Shown: piece after piece, positions 51,977 to 64,000 of the stretch
Numbering within the stretch: position 1 is the first letter of the stretch
Layout: each line of letters begins with the position of its first letter
Assembly (NCBI GenBank): GCA_034008185.1
Contig: CM067081.1
Span: 156,022,258 to 156,086,257 of the forward strand
Length of the DNA: 64,000 nucleotides
Source of the DNA: Gorsachius magnificus
Lineage: Eukaryota > Chordata > Aves > Pelecaniformes > Ardeidae
Direction: 5' to 3'
Made by a program: the position numbers and the translations under genes
Notes under the pieces: generated by a model
The model's database searches: none
The model's input: the letters and a program-made list of their open reading frames with translations, nothing else
What the model was told of the DNA's origin: nothing

Positions 51977-52320
51977 TAAGGGTGGAGACTTCACAACATC
52001 CCTGGGCAACCTGTTCTGGTGTTTGACTACCTTTACAGTAAAAAAAGGGGGTTATTTTTGTTATATTTGAGTGCAATTTATATTATTTTACATTCCATTG
52101 CCTCTTTTCCTTTGGAACCAAAATCTTTCTCTGACTTATTTACTACCTTGCATCTGATATTTATATGCATTCATAACATCTTCCCTGAACCTTTCTTCTT
52201 GTGGTTAAGCAGTCCCAACTCTCTCACCCTCTCCACTTATGTCAGAAATTGGAAATTATTTTGGATAGGTGAGGAAACCATCTTTTATATCATTCTAATA
52301 CAATTCTAAAATTTATTCCA
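51977..52320 (-). mobile_element. CR1-type LINE fragment, ORF2 end
   Basis: The + strand carries the antisense of the last part of CR1 ORF2: GGAGACTTCACAACATCCCT and GGGCAACCTGTTCTGGTGTT, then CATTGCCTCTTTTCC. Next come TTTATATGCATTCATAACATCTTCCC and CAGTCCCAACTCTCTCACCC, the antisense of the EERLRELGLF...region. It is strongly diverged, and the inner border near 52320 is uncertain. Confidence 0.75.
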
Positions 52321-55155
52321 ACTCCCTTATTGATGTATTTTCCTTATTATAAATAACTTTATTGTAGTCATGCCACTGCTGATCCTAACAACATCACACA
52401 CTTCCACCCACCCCAGCTATTAAAATATGCCCTGTGTCCTCTGCACATCTCTTTAGTTTGTTAAGTGAAAGGATATGTCTAATCATCAAATATTTCTCAT
52501 TATAGTTTGAAAAATTAAAAACTTACAATAAGTGTCTGCAGTTGTACAACATTTAAGGCATAGTGATTGGAACTAATATTGTGTAATACTAAAGTACATT
52601 TATTTAAAAGGTCTACTCTGCTTTTGATTTCTGTCACTAGGAGGTGAAAGTGGTCCTTTCACATAATCAGCACTAGGAAAATCTTGTCTTGCTCAGTGCC
52701 TTTTCTACCCCTTCACCATCTTTTTTTTTTTTTCTTTGTAGAATAGGAATGTATTGTGTTTGTTTTTTCTTTTATAATGCTTCCTTACTGTTTGTGGCTC
52801 ACACTGTTCACACAATCATTTCCTCTGGGTTGATAATCTGCTCTTCTCTCCCCCAAAATGGCCTAAAAGCATTTCTTCCCTTTGCCTTTTCCAGCATTGC
52901 TGCCTGACTTTTTTTAAAAAAATAAACAAATTAAAAAAAATTCTCCAAGCTAGCCTTTCCAATCTAGCAGCCTGGTCGCTGTAGCCCTGAATCCCCATAA
53001 AGCCAAATACTTTAAGGCCACTTGAATTCAGGGAATTGAAATTGCCCGGTAAATGTCAAGAACTAGGGTTATTCAAATGGCCCTAGGGAATCAGGCTTTC
53101 ATTTCTTACTAAAAGACTTTGTGAGGACATCACCTCTAGTTCTTGGCCCTTTAAATTTGTCACTGTTGGTTATATTTTTGAAATTGCTCTTTTATTTAAG
53201 TGCTTTAAAATTCCAGCAAAACCACTGACAGAAGCTATCTATGTTTCTCCCTAATTTCTTTTTTCAGTAACACTACTACATTTCTAACTAGCTTGCTTTC
53301 TCCAAAATTTCTGTCCCCTGAATTATTTGTAACTGCTCAGGATAAATATTCCCCAATTGTATTAAATGCTGAAAGTTTGTACCCTTAACTACTCTCTTCC
53401 CTTTACCATCTTTCAAAAGATAAAGGTCAGTGAGGTACAAGAAATGTGAGCTCAAATGAAAAAGGCCAGGCAAAAGGCATTTCATGGGGCTTGCATACAG
53501 TAGCAAGTGGTAAATATCAAGATTTTTACTCTAATTCAGGTATTTACTTGGAGATGTCTCATTCTTGTCAAAAATCTTATTCTCCAGAAATATGTAAGAG
53601 GTTTTCAGTCTCTTTCTTGCAAATCTTTATACCCAGAAATGAAAACATAAAAAATTAATAGCAGAACACTTTTCTTTTTCATTGGAGCATGCCTTGGGAG
53701 TATCATTCTTTTATGCAAATTGCAGGAAATAAAAATAAATGATAAAACACATGATTCTGAAATAAATCAAGGTATTGTGGTTTCCTAAATACTCAGGATT
53801 AGGGATACCGCATCCTCACTTTTTTTCTCAGTCATTTGAAAATGAAGGTATATGAACTCCATCTCTTATTACTGCTGGTATATTCCCACATTCTGGTAGT
53901 AACTGAAATGAGGTCAGTTAACCATATCCCTGCCATATGTTGTCAGGAAAAATGGCAAGGGTAAAATAATGTACTTTTTCTTATTCTTGATTCAATTATA
54001 AAATATTTACCAGATCATTAGAATTTATCCTCTTTCTTCTTCTATTTTTTTTGCAGCAATTACACTTTTGCTTTTGTTGAATTGTTGTAAGTACATGCCT
54101 CAGGCACACCAAAACGATTCTTTTTAAGTCCATAGTGTCTCTCCACCCCCATGGTGGACTTTCTTATCCTTACTTTTTTAATTCACAGTTTTATAAGGGT
54201 GATGAACAGGTTTTTTAATTAAGCACATTTAGGTATGGAGATAGAGGAGGTTTTTTCTAACTTAATGGTTCTTTCCATGTACTGTTCTTTTTTGTATTAA
54301 CTGTTGGATAACATTTTCATTTATCAAATATAGCTTTATTTAGAAACCCACTTAAGTTAATGGTTAAATCCCTTTTTTTTTTCCCCCTGCCTCTTTCTTT
54401 TCCCCCTTGCCTATGTGTTTATGAGCTTTGTTATTGTAGGGAATGTTATGATAGTATCATCCATATAAAATTTTTCAGTAACTGCACGATACTTCAGATC
54501 TGTCTTGCATCAATCACATTGAGCCAAAATCTATGATTCCTAATCAGTGAAGTTCTTGGCTATAGTGGGAGTTTTGCTCAATTTAAGACCTGCAGCATTT
54601 GGCCTGTAGTTTTTCCTGTACTAAAAGAACTTGATCATGTTTTCATGAAATAAACCTAGTATTCTTTTCTATTGGTTTTCCTTTCCAGGATCTCATTTCC
54701 TCTAAGACATCTGGCATGTAGAGTTGGCTGACAGGAATGTTGCCTGGTGCATGAGCCTTGGAATGTTAGCACTCTAAAGCTCAGTGCCGTATCATGAGTA
54801 TGTTTTTCATAATGTCAGGAAGGATGAGTTTCCAGTTTATTCTTGTGCACAGACTCAGGATTTTTTCTTTTAACAGTGCCCTGACCAGTTGTTATATGTA
54901 TGAGCTGAACCTCTAGCTGGTAACATACAGAGAGCAATAACCTGTTCAAGTAACTTGTCTCAAAACAAGACATCAAAACTGAAAGGCTTGACTTCCTCTC
55001 TGAATTGGTTTACATGAATACATTCAGAATGATTGTAGATGATTTTTCCCTAACTTGTTTTTTGCTTATCTGTTACAAGGTTGATGGACTGTAAAAATGG
55101 TTGCTTTGCAGCTAGTCACGCTTTATGTCTTTCTCATAAAACAAACAAAAACAAA
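52321..55155. other. Intergenic DNA
   Basis: No gene was supported. A 10-bp perfect inverted pair, CAAGAACTAG (53057-53066) and CTAGTTCTTG (53136-53145), could form a stem with a 69-base loop. Otherwise it is AT-rich with scattered pyrimidine runs. Confidence 0.55.
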
Positions 55156-55784
55156 CTCTGGTCAACCTAAAATCATTCTTTAGTTCTACTAATATAAAAG
55201 GAGAGGTTTCCATTGATCATACTAGATTTTGGATAGGGCTCTTAGGCAGGCTTATAGCTGAACTATTTTTAGTTTTCTAATATAAGGAATGTATAATTGA
55301 AATATTCAGAGCTTCTGTCACCTACTGCACATACCATGTATGAGTGGTATTATTCTGTTAGTCAGACTTGCATCACATTTGAGCTGTCATACATTCAAGT
55401 ATACTGAAGTCAGGGAGCCGCAGCTCCTCTCAAAACCCTCTAAAGGTTCTGTGTCTGTCATATTAGACAGTCAGGTAAGTGCCAAATTCACTGAAGCTCA
55501 CTGAACTGAATACATGGAGGCTACAACTGCTGCAACAAGTTAGAGTGAGTTAGAGTTGCTGCAGAGCAACTGGGGGTGGGGTGCAGGAGAAGGCACAAAA
55601 TGAGAAGGCAGGGCTGGAAGCAAGCAAGCAAAAAAGAATTTGTTGAAATCAGTGAGGAGTGGAACCAAATGTGCACTGCTTAAGCTTCCCCAGAGATACT
55701 CTGGTCAGTCATATTAGTGGAACTAAAGAATGGTTTTAGGTTGAGTGCACTGATATGAAAGGAGAGGTTTCCACTGATCATACT
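55156..55784. repeat. Two related repeat copies, second with its core inverted
   Basis: Copy A (55156-55223) and copy B (55699-55784) share CTCTGGTCA on the left, and on the right 31 bases matching at 29 positions (55193-55223 and 55754-55784, both on +). The 36-base core of A (55162-55197) reappears in B in the opposite orientation (55709-55744) with 33 of 36 matches. Seen as a whole, the cores also form inverted repeats bounding about 580 bp. It may be a diverged non-autonomous transposon or two insertions of one repeat, one rearranged. I do not recognise the family. Confidence 0.7.
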
Positions 55785-58485
55785 GGTATACTTTCCCTAT
55801 GCATCAGTTTTCGGGCTGTTTTCTCCTTGATATCACTGCTCCTCTTTCTTGCTCATAGCAGCTTGATACTTTCTAATATGTAGGCTCCCACTCTGCTGGC
55901 ATATTTGACTTTCCTTTCCTGTCTGGTTGTCTTTAATTCTGCATTATGCAAAAATTTTGGCTTTTGGCTGCTTCACATCCATGGGATTCCAAAGGGAGAA
56001 ATCAGATTATTTTTTTTCTAATCAACAACAAATATAATAGTGAATAGCTACCCTACTAGCTGTGAATATCTTCACACTGGCACTGTAATAAGTGTGTTTA
56101 AACTTTTATGTTTTCCGTTGCTACGAAGGTAGAGAGCTTACCTTCACTTCTGTGTTATTGAAGGATAGCAAGTCATCAAAGTATGGATTTAAAAAAAAAA
56201 GTCTTATTTTAGAGAGCAGAACATTTTGCATGTTGAGCATAGCCTTGAGTGTCTGCTGAGAATTTACACCAGAGACAGAACCTAAAATAATGTAGCCACA
56301 GAAAGGATACTGAATGAATCTGAAATCTGTGCCTGTTTCAAATTTCAGCTACTACTTTTGCACAAATGAAATAGTTTCTTGTTTATCAGATGTAAAATAA
56401 GGCCTACTATGTTACATACATGTCCAATTTAGCGGAACATTTTTAAAGCTTTGAAGGTAGACTATATATAAAAATTTAAAATTTACAGTTAAAACCGATT
56501 CCAACATCTCCTGTGCAGAATTAAAAATAAATGTGCCGAATACAAGTTTTGAAGTCAACTATGCATATCTGTAACATTCTGTAAATGTTTAATATTTATT
56601 TTTTGCACTGTATAGATTGATTAATATCACTTGCCTGTCAGACAATGCGGTTAATGGAATGCAACAATTTTTTAGTGTGTTTTATTTACTCAGCCATCTC
56701 CTTCCAAGATCAAAAAACCCCAAGCATTTCATGTTTCCTTGTATGTCATGTTTCCTAGACCTCTGGTTGTTTATGCATCCCTTTGGGTACTTTCTATTCA
56801 ACACCATCTATGGAATTTGATGCAAAAACTGAGCACATTATTCCAGTAGAATGCTTAACTCTTCTGAAATGTCTGTATTTTCTTTTGGTCTTCTACTCCT
56901 CCTCCCCTAGTTTGAAAGATGCATTTTACCACAAATTAGCTACTTTAAAAACAGCATAAATTGTTAAGTAATTTTTTTTTTGTTAAAGATGAAGAGTATT
57001 TCTACTTGTAACATTAAATTTATGTGTAAAGTATTAGAAGAGCCTCTTTTTTTTTTCTTCTTCACCATAGTCTTTTTGTATTAGGTTGTGGGAAATTTCT
57101 CAACAGGAGCTATAGTTTTGGATCCATAGCATCATGTTACATGAGTGATGAGGCATTCTCAGTTGCTATATGAGCTTGTCACAATTTCTCAGTCCTAGAT
57201 TTTGTGTTAATAGAAAGTTGAAGCATTAATATTTAAAATATTAAGTATCTACTAGGTGCATCCTTTGTATGGTAGGACAAAGTAATGACACTTTCAGAGG
57301 ACGTTTTTCTCCACTGCTTAAAGGTAATGCTTGGAAACTAAAATTTTCCATGTAGTTTACACGTAGGTGTAATGAATAAGTGCAAATCCACAGTGAAGAA
57401 AGATGGAAACTTCTTGGAAATTCCTCTATTTTCTCTCTAGTGAGTCAAGCAGGTGCTAAGGTAAGATTTAGCAGTTAAAGTTAGCAGAAATGAATTGTAA
57501 TACAGAAATCAGAAGTGGTGTATAGTATAGAAATCAGAAGTTCGGTGCCTCATGATGTCTAAAATTCTACAGTGAACTAGGTGTGCATTAGTTAATATGG
57601 ATGACCAAAATTAGTCCTTTAACCCTAAAGCCATAACTGGACATCTAGAGGTGTCCCTGGTTCAGGTGCCATTCCTCTTCACTGTGGATTTGCTCCTCTG
57701 CATGCCCTAGAACATCAAAATGAGAATACTGAAACAAGTGTTTTCACCTGAAAATACTGTTTTGTCAATACATAAACTTCACACATAAACTTCTATATCA
57801 AAATGTTTTTCAATGACAAGTTTAAATTCTTGAAATGTTCCATATGTTTTCCAAATATAAGTCTGAGGCAGTCATCTGACTTTTTTTTAAAGCAGGAAAG
57901 CATGCAATATAATTCCTTAGTTATGAATCTGACCTTCAGATCTTGAATTGAAGGCGAGATGAATATTCTTCTTCAGTCAATAATGAGATGCTTACATGCT
58001 TTTACTGCTTTCTTCTTGACAAAATATGTAAACGGAGATGTCATTACTGAGCCTTTAAAATAAGCAGAATCTTAGTCTTCTGAGCAAAGTGCATGACAAA
58101 TAATTGGCACGTGAATTTAGTATATTGTCTTTTCCATATTCAAAACCTGTCCAAATCTCATTTGATTAAGCATAAGAAAACCTTTGTGAATGCCATTAGG
58201 AATATTAACAAATACACAATTTTTCATTGTGTATTCTTTTGTCTCTGTTTGGTTTTGATGAGACATTGTTAAATTTCATGTTAGTCTTTCCTCTTATATG
58301 AATATAGTTTTATTATCCAGAGACTGAAGGCATTGTTTTCACAGTGAGATGTTTTTTAAGCATTTCCTTTTTCAATTAAAGTGGGAAACTTTAATTAGCT
58401 GGTAGGTTAGTGTGTACTTGTTACAGGTTGTTTGTCTGATGCTCTGTTTCCCTCATAAATATATTACAAGACACTTAAATCTTAC
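55785..58485. other. Intergenic DNA, nothing recognised
   Basis: AT-rich. Short open frames only (for example 56617-56820), without a recognisable domain. Confidence 0.55.
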
Positions 58486-58737
58486 CAGCCACACGGTGGT
58501 TAGAAGAGCAGACTCAGTTAGCAGTGATTCAAAAAGTATTGGTTTGTTATCTTCTTGAATTAACTCGTCTTTCCTTTTTGTAAGTTCTGAATCTTTTGCC
58601 CTTTTGACAGAGAGTAATGTCTGTTGTGCAGCCATACTGACAAAGCAAATGTTGAGAAATACGTAACAGTTGCTCATTTCTCCTGATTCAATATCACTTG
58701 GCTGCTTAAATGGTGTAAATTCTTGTTTTGATCCCAT
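58486..58737 (-). other. Unidentified minus-strand candidate exon
   Basis: On the minus strand an acceptor-like CAATGTCTAG is followed directly by ATG and 84 open codons, ending at GGCTG|GTAAGA, a good donor. The 252 bases are an exact multiple of three. Residues include KQEFTPFKQPSDIESGEMSN, then MAAQQTLLSVKRAKDSE and NKPILFESLLTESALL. I do not recognise it, and no partner exon was identified. It may be a real exon of an unannotated or long noncoding transcript, or chance. Confidence 0.25.
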
Positions 58738-60899
58738 CTAGACATTGATTTTTCAAGACATTTAGAGAGAGAGATAGAGACAAAACCCCTTTACCATCAT
58801 TTTTGGTAGCTGAATTTCTGTGTATGTTTTTCCATGAGACCAATGAGGCTGCATTTAAAAATAAATTAAAAATAAACCTGCTAGGAGTACATATATAGTT
58901 TAGACTGCATTTGAAACTGCTACATGTAAGTGTTTACAGTGTTTGTAGAAACCTATATCTGTCTGTAGAACTTCTTAGAAGTCTGTGATATCTGAGGACT
59001 GTCCTATATGGGGTTTTTAGTAAGACTTCTAGGCTGATGTCAGCATATCAGCTTACTGTCTTCCACCTTCTGAATTTGCAATCTGGTAGATTCTGATGTC
59101 TGAGATTTCCATACTTAACTGTTAGGATGATTATGTTAAAAGCGGGATAAATATATTCCCTATATATACCTGATACCATCCCTATATATACCTGATAACA
59201 TCTAACACTATGTTCAAATGAATGTAATAGCTTAATTTTTCTTTGAAGTTACTCTGAAAAGTCTGGGTTGACTTTATGTATGTGTTTTAGTACACAGGTT
59301 AAATTCTTCATCAGCAAAGACAGAATTTGAAACAGTGACTGGGAACAATTAAAAGGCAAACTTAAAGAAACAGACAACAAACTTAAATGGATGAAGTAGC
59401 ATTGTCCCATGATATACAAAGAGAGATAATCTCATTGTAACTGCAAAAGGATGTCATAAACATTTCAAAGGCCTTGATAGTACTTCCCATTGATTTCAGT
59501 AGCTTTCTCATGAGATCTATCTTGCACTTGATGCTTTACTTCCCAAATCTAGAATAATAGAATATCTGTAGCGAGAATTTGTTTTTAACAGCAGATATGA
59601 GTTGGATTTCTTGACTGCTGCTCTTGATTCTGTTATGGACTAGCTGTACATTTTTTTATCAAGTTAGCTAGAATTTGGTCTTTCACTTCTATCTGATGGA
59701 AAATGAAGATAATTCTGCTTCATTTTCTTCTGAAAAACACTGTGAGATGTTCCATAAGTAGAAAGAATTATTCATTCATGATCTCATAACATAATTATCT
59801 GTACTAGTTACTGTCAATTTTTTTTGTTATGTTCAAATTATATGGCATACTACCTTGATAAAGTGTTCAGGCTTCAGTAATCTGAGGCACCACATGACAC
59901 ATTTTAAACTGAGAGTTTTAGAGGGGCCTTCATCGTAGAGTATTATATAATTGCTGTTCTGTTTCAGCTTTTACATTTTTGCATTTGGCCTTTCTGTTTC
60001 CCAAAGTTTTTGAGGTTAAAATTTTGCAGATTTATTCTCTTCCTGAGCAATATCTGTAATTGTATATACACACTGAAACTGGGCAAGTAAGGGACATTTC
60101 TGCATAAGGGGGCAAGCTGGATAGGAAAGAATCTACTGTATTATTATAAATTATTGAGTATTGTTTTTAGCCAAATATTGAACTGATTTTTTTTAGAATG
60201 GGAGAGACTATCCAAATAAAAGTTGCCTTTGTTTGTTCCATTGTTTGCCTCATTAGATTTATGAAGCTTTCAAAATTTTATATTGCACATTAAGTCAGCT
60301 TTGTGTGTAGCTGGAAAATCCCTCATCTACACAAGCTTGTGCTGCATATGTCCATGTACTTCTAATGATTCTCACCCTTTTTGGTGCTTGAGACAATTTA
60401 AGAAACTAATGTCAGGAAGAATTCACAAGATGCTGGAGAAACACTGGGGTGTCATCAGTTAAACTCTGATTTTTCTAATCAAAATGCTAGGGACAATTTA
60501 CGTGTATCTGACTCTACTGTGCTGAGTGATATTGGGGAAGTTATTCTGTCCAGCCCATAATAAAATGAAAACATCACTATTCATTTCCCACATTTGAGGA
60601 TGTGAGAGCCATAATGAGGGAGGTGTTGTAACATTCTTTTGAAATTTTCAGCTTTAAGCAAACAAATTACTGTGTTTATCTACTGCTGGGAAGCTTGAAG
60701 GAATAGCGAGCACCACAAAAGGGAGAGCAAAGTTTCTTCCTCATGGCCTAGACTTACTGTCTCACACAGAAGCCAGATAGCACAGAAAATGCTCTCCTGA
60801 GAGATTCTCTGGATGTATAATTACTAGAATATGAGGGATGGGGAAAGAATGTTTAGCACTGATATTTTTTGTATGAAGAAACTTGTGCACACACAAAAC
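58738..60899. other. Intergenic DNA
   Basis: Holds the short tandem duplication at 59158-59201 (own entry). Nothing else was recognised. Confidence 0.55.
59158..59201 (+). repeat. 22-bp tandem duplication, one mismatch
   Basis: CCCTATATATACCTGATACCAT (59158-59179) is followed at once by the same unit with one changed base (59180-59201). Confidence 0.95.
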
Positions 60900-63000
60900 A
60901 ATAGTTGAAAAAGAAACAGAGAAAGAAAGAAGGCACTTACAGTACTGATGCATGCTTAAGATGGATGTGCCAGAAAGGATAGTTTTAGAACAAGATATGT
61001 AATAAATGACATTTTCTGAAGTAATAATTTGTCAATACATTGGAAAATTACTTTCGGATGAAAATTTAAACACACATTTACAGAGTATTCTTATCTTGGA
61101 TATATTGTGTCAGCTAAATGTGATCATATGGATACTTTCTAGAGAGCTCCTTAATTAACAGTGTTACCTGAAAAACAAAGATCCAGCTGCATAAAGAAAA
61201 CCAGAGAGCATAAGGAATTTAAGAGTCCATCTGTTGTTGGGAGGCAGTGAAGAACCTTACGCTATGAGAATCCTCCTCCAAAAATCAGAGAAAGAATATG
61301 TGGATTTGGTGGGTTTGGATAAGGGAATAGAAAGAAGGAAGAAGTAAAAGAACAGAGAAAAGAAGTAAGACAGCACATATTAAAAAGGTAATTAGTAGAA
61401 CAAAATCAAATCAAGGGATTCATACTCTGACAAGAGAAAGAATCAGAGCCATAAGAAATATAGGAAGCCTGAAGTTTATATTTCGTTATTTATTTGAAAG
61501 GCATATAGTAATTTAAAATCCTTAAATAAAATAAGGTTTAAATGTACTTCTTATTAAATATTGTTGAATAATGTCAGTGAAGGAATTAAAAAGAGCATCC
61601 AGAGAGAGAAATTTAAAAAAGAATAACAGCCATTGCATAGCTTTCTGTTGAAGTAGCAAAAGGCATACAATGCGTTAATAAAGAAAAAAGAAATAGCACA
61701 TCTATATTAATAGACTTACATTACATGGAGAATACTTATGTACATAGAATTATGATAATTTTAATCATATCACTTCTATTAATGAGAAACATTTTAAATG
61801 GTCCTACTAATGCTACATGTTTATGTACTGATTCAAGTACCTTACAGAATCCTGGCCAAAGACTCAGGTGGCATTTCTGTACTGGTAATTCTGTTACTGC
61901 ACTGGTACTAAGAGCAATAAGTTTAAAGAACCAGTCTGTTTCCTTGTTAAAAGGTAATAGAAATGAAAAAATACTGAAATACAAATCATGCCAACTAGAG
62001 ATTTTCTTTATTTAGTGAGCAGGAAAGTTCCAGTCTGTCTCAGAACAGAATGATTAGAAAGTGTGTTGACCTTATCCTCAAGATTTCAGCACTATTTCAG
62101 AGCCAGACTTGCTAGCCACTGGCATTCTGCAGGGTACAGAAACACAAGCTTCAAACTGATATAAAGGAAAACCCTAGATGTCAGTGGTTACCCAGAAAGG
62201 CAGTAGAAATGTCCCCATTTGAATATGGGATCTAAGTTTGTGAGATGCTGATGAAATTCCTTGAATTGCTGGAATCCTTGGGTAGTGATAGGGTTAGCAT
62301 GCTTCAAGTTCAGCTATTAAGTTATCTTGATTTTGTGACTACAGGTGGTAGAAAAACTGAAATAGAAAGAGCAAAAAGTGAAATTAAGGATAGGAGGAAA
62401 TGTTTTAATATTAACTGGCACTGTTGTTCTGGCTGGCATAGCAGAGAACATGCAGTATTTGAACTCCGTTAAAAAGCTGTGTAAAAAAGTTAAATGCTGT
62501 TTAGAGAGAAAAGAACAGCAGGAAATATGTTTGACAGTAAGTTATATTTGCAAAAAAAGGCTAATTCAGGTGTTTTGATTGAAGTCAATTGCTTATTTAT
62601 TGATTACTGAAACAACAATGGAATGTGCTTAAAGCACTACAGGATTGTGTTCAGCATGTTAAATTACCAAGAAATTTACTGACTGATTTGGCTCTAAGAG
62701 CTAGGAATGAGATATGTGTACAAACAAAATATTTGAAGCTGGGAAGTACCAGCAATGATAACAATATACTGATGAAGATCTGCAGGAAAGGCAACGATAT
62801 AAAGTATTTTTGGAAAAGCAAGGATTTGAAGAATGTGAAATGAAGAAAAGTATCTCCCTTGCACAGTACGAATACAGATTTTGGTAGGGATTCTGCAGTC
62901 AAGTACTTTCAATAAAATCCATATGAATCCAAACACAGGTAACAGACTGATACTTCTGTAATGTGAAGTAGAATACAAATGACGGATGTGACAGAAATAT
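60900..63000 (+). other. Purine-rich stretch with consecutive broken + frames
   Basis: The + strand is markedly A/G-rich from about 60900 to 63000. Open frames on + follow each other in different phases (61725-62015, 62245-62472, 62378-62578, 62625-62843), and an AATAAA lies at 62911-62916. This would fit a strongly decayed retroposed or LINE-like sequence, but no motif I recognise remains. Confidence 0.2.
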
Positions 63001-64000
63001 AAACTATTTGAAAGAATTAAAGAAAATATATATTTGAAATAAAAATTACTAGACCAAAACTCAACAAAAACTAGCAGCTTCTCTGTGGCCTTTTAATCAG
63101 GGAAATAACTGATTTTCCCCTGCTCTATCTGCTTGCAAGCCTAAAAGATCTTAAAGTGATTGAAGTTTTGTAGTGTGTGGCATGCCCAGAGCTGTTCCAC
63201 CTCAAGAATTCAAACACATCCCTCTTCTGTAAGTGACACTGGGATCTGGTATCCATCCTGTATAGCACTGAAGTCTTCAAAGATCTTGATCTCATCAGAA
63301 GTCTGAAGGCATGCTTAATGGTTTAATATTGGGCACTCAAAAAATGCTGGTATTGTTGCTTTTTTTTTTTCTTCAAATCGCAAACTAATTGCAATGCGTG
63401 TAGAATCAGTGGGAGATTGATTCCATTTTCAGCCTGATGGCATTCAAACCTTTATCTCTTGCTTCTTGGCAGCATGCCCAAATCGGTAGACTCACCAGCT
63501 TTTTTTGTTGGAAGGACTGGGAAGGCATTTGCTGCTTCTCCTATTGCACTGCGTCACTATGTAGCAAGGATATGTGATATATGGAACAGAAGGAAAAAGC
63601 AAATAAAAAGAGTGAAAACATTGCTTAATGGAGAGAGCACATGCTGGGAAGGCAAGTCCTGGAGGACTTGGAGTCTGATCCAAAGACAGTGCATTTTAAC
63701 TGAAGTGGTTGTTGTATTAAAGGTTGAGTCCAAGCACTCCCCAAACAAATAAAACCAACTCAGTGGTAATCTGGAAATTCTGCTTTAATCTTTGTTTTAT
63801 CTCAGTTTGACTAACAATTTTCTTCCTGTTCTGTTCAATTTCTTCTCAACATTTTGGTTGTCAAAATATAGAGATGACAAATGACTACTCTTCAGAAAGC
63901 CAGCAGAAAATCTGTGTACCACTGATAAATGGTGCAATATGTGCAAACTGTTATGAATGTTAATAGCTTTGTCACCCTCTCAGTTGGTAAAACATACTTC
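63001..64000. other. Intergenic DNA, right edge
   Basis: No gene was supported. Frames at 63459-63752 occur on both strands and have no recognisable domain. IGF1 coding exons, expected further right from synteny, were looked for by their conserved hormone residues and not found. Confidence 0.55.

Noticed and set aside
52689..52998. Frames over T-rich and A-rich tracts
   Set aside because: Low-complexity sequence explains them.
27299..64000. IGF1 exons, expected nearby from synteny
   Set aside because: No sequence encoding the conserved IGF1 B- or A-domain residues was seen; the gene probably lies right of the window.
1..64000. CRISPR arrays, rRNA or tRNA genes, bacterial operons
   Set aside because: No regularly spaced repeats, cloverleaf-like genes or dense coding were seen; the sequence is vertebrate nuclear DNA.

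Overview
The window is vertebrate nuclear DNA, almost certainly from a bird. It is AT-rich, it has long introns with GT-AG borders, and its recognisable repeats are CR1-type LINE pieces and one ERVK-like LTR of a type I know from non-galliform birds. No prokaryotic operons, CRISPR arrays, rRNA or tRNA genes were seen. Most open frames are chance frames in intron or intergenic DNA.

Layout. (1) 1-25,997: the 3' half of PARPBP (PARI, the PCNA-associated recombination inhibitor) on the + strand. Five coding exons (5028-5211, 10388-10566, 14880-14961, 24551-24701, 25343-25677) join in frame and end in a PCNA-binding PIP box. The 5' exons lie left of the window. The introns hold an ERVK-like LTR with a decayed primer-binding site (6973-7950) and an unexplained minus-strand reading frame with terminal-exon signals (16245-16543). 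(2) 25,839-27,406: the complete three-exon PMCH gene (pro-melanin-concentrating hormone) on the - strand, with TATA box, signal peptide, NEI-like and MCH peptides and poly(A) signal. PARPBP and PMCH converge, and their 3' untranslated regions probably overlap by roughly 190 bp. (3) 27,407-64,000: gene-poor DNA. From PARPBP-PMCH-IGF1 synteny in other vertebrates, IGF1 would be expected further right, but no IGF1 coding exon was recognised here. This part holds three CR1 fragments (about 36285-37145 +, 43645-44125 -, 51977-52320 -), a relic resembling a LAP2alpha/DIRS-type gag domain (34380-34860), a possible hAT end, and short tandem duplications.

The two genes are not functionally linked. PARPBP is a nuclear genome-maintenance protein and PMCH is a secreted neuropeptide precursor. 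Their shared feature is the tail-to-tail overlap. Points worth a second look are: the MCH carboxy-terminal Ile and weakened processing site before NEI; three minus-strand open frames that may be exons; a pair of repeats about 0.5 kb apart that share both flanks but have their 36-bp core flipped; and the gag-like relic. I found no convincing new molecular system.
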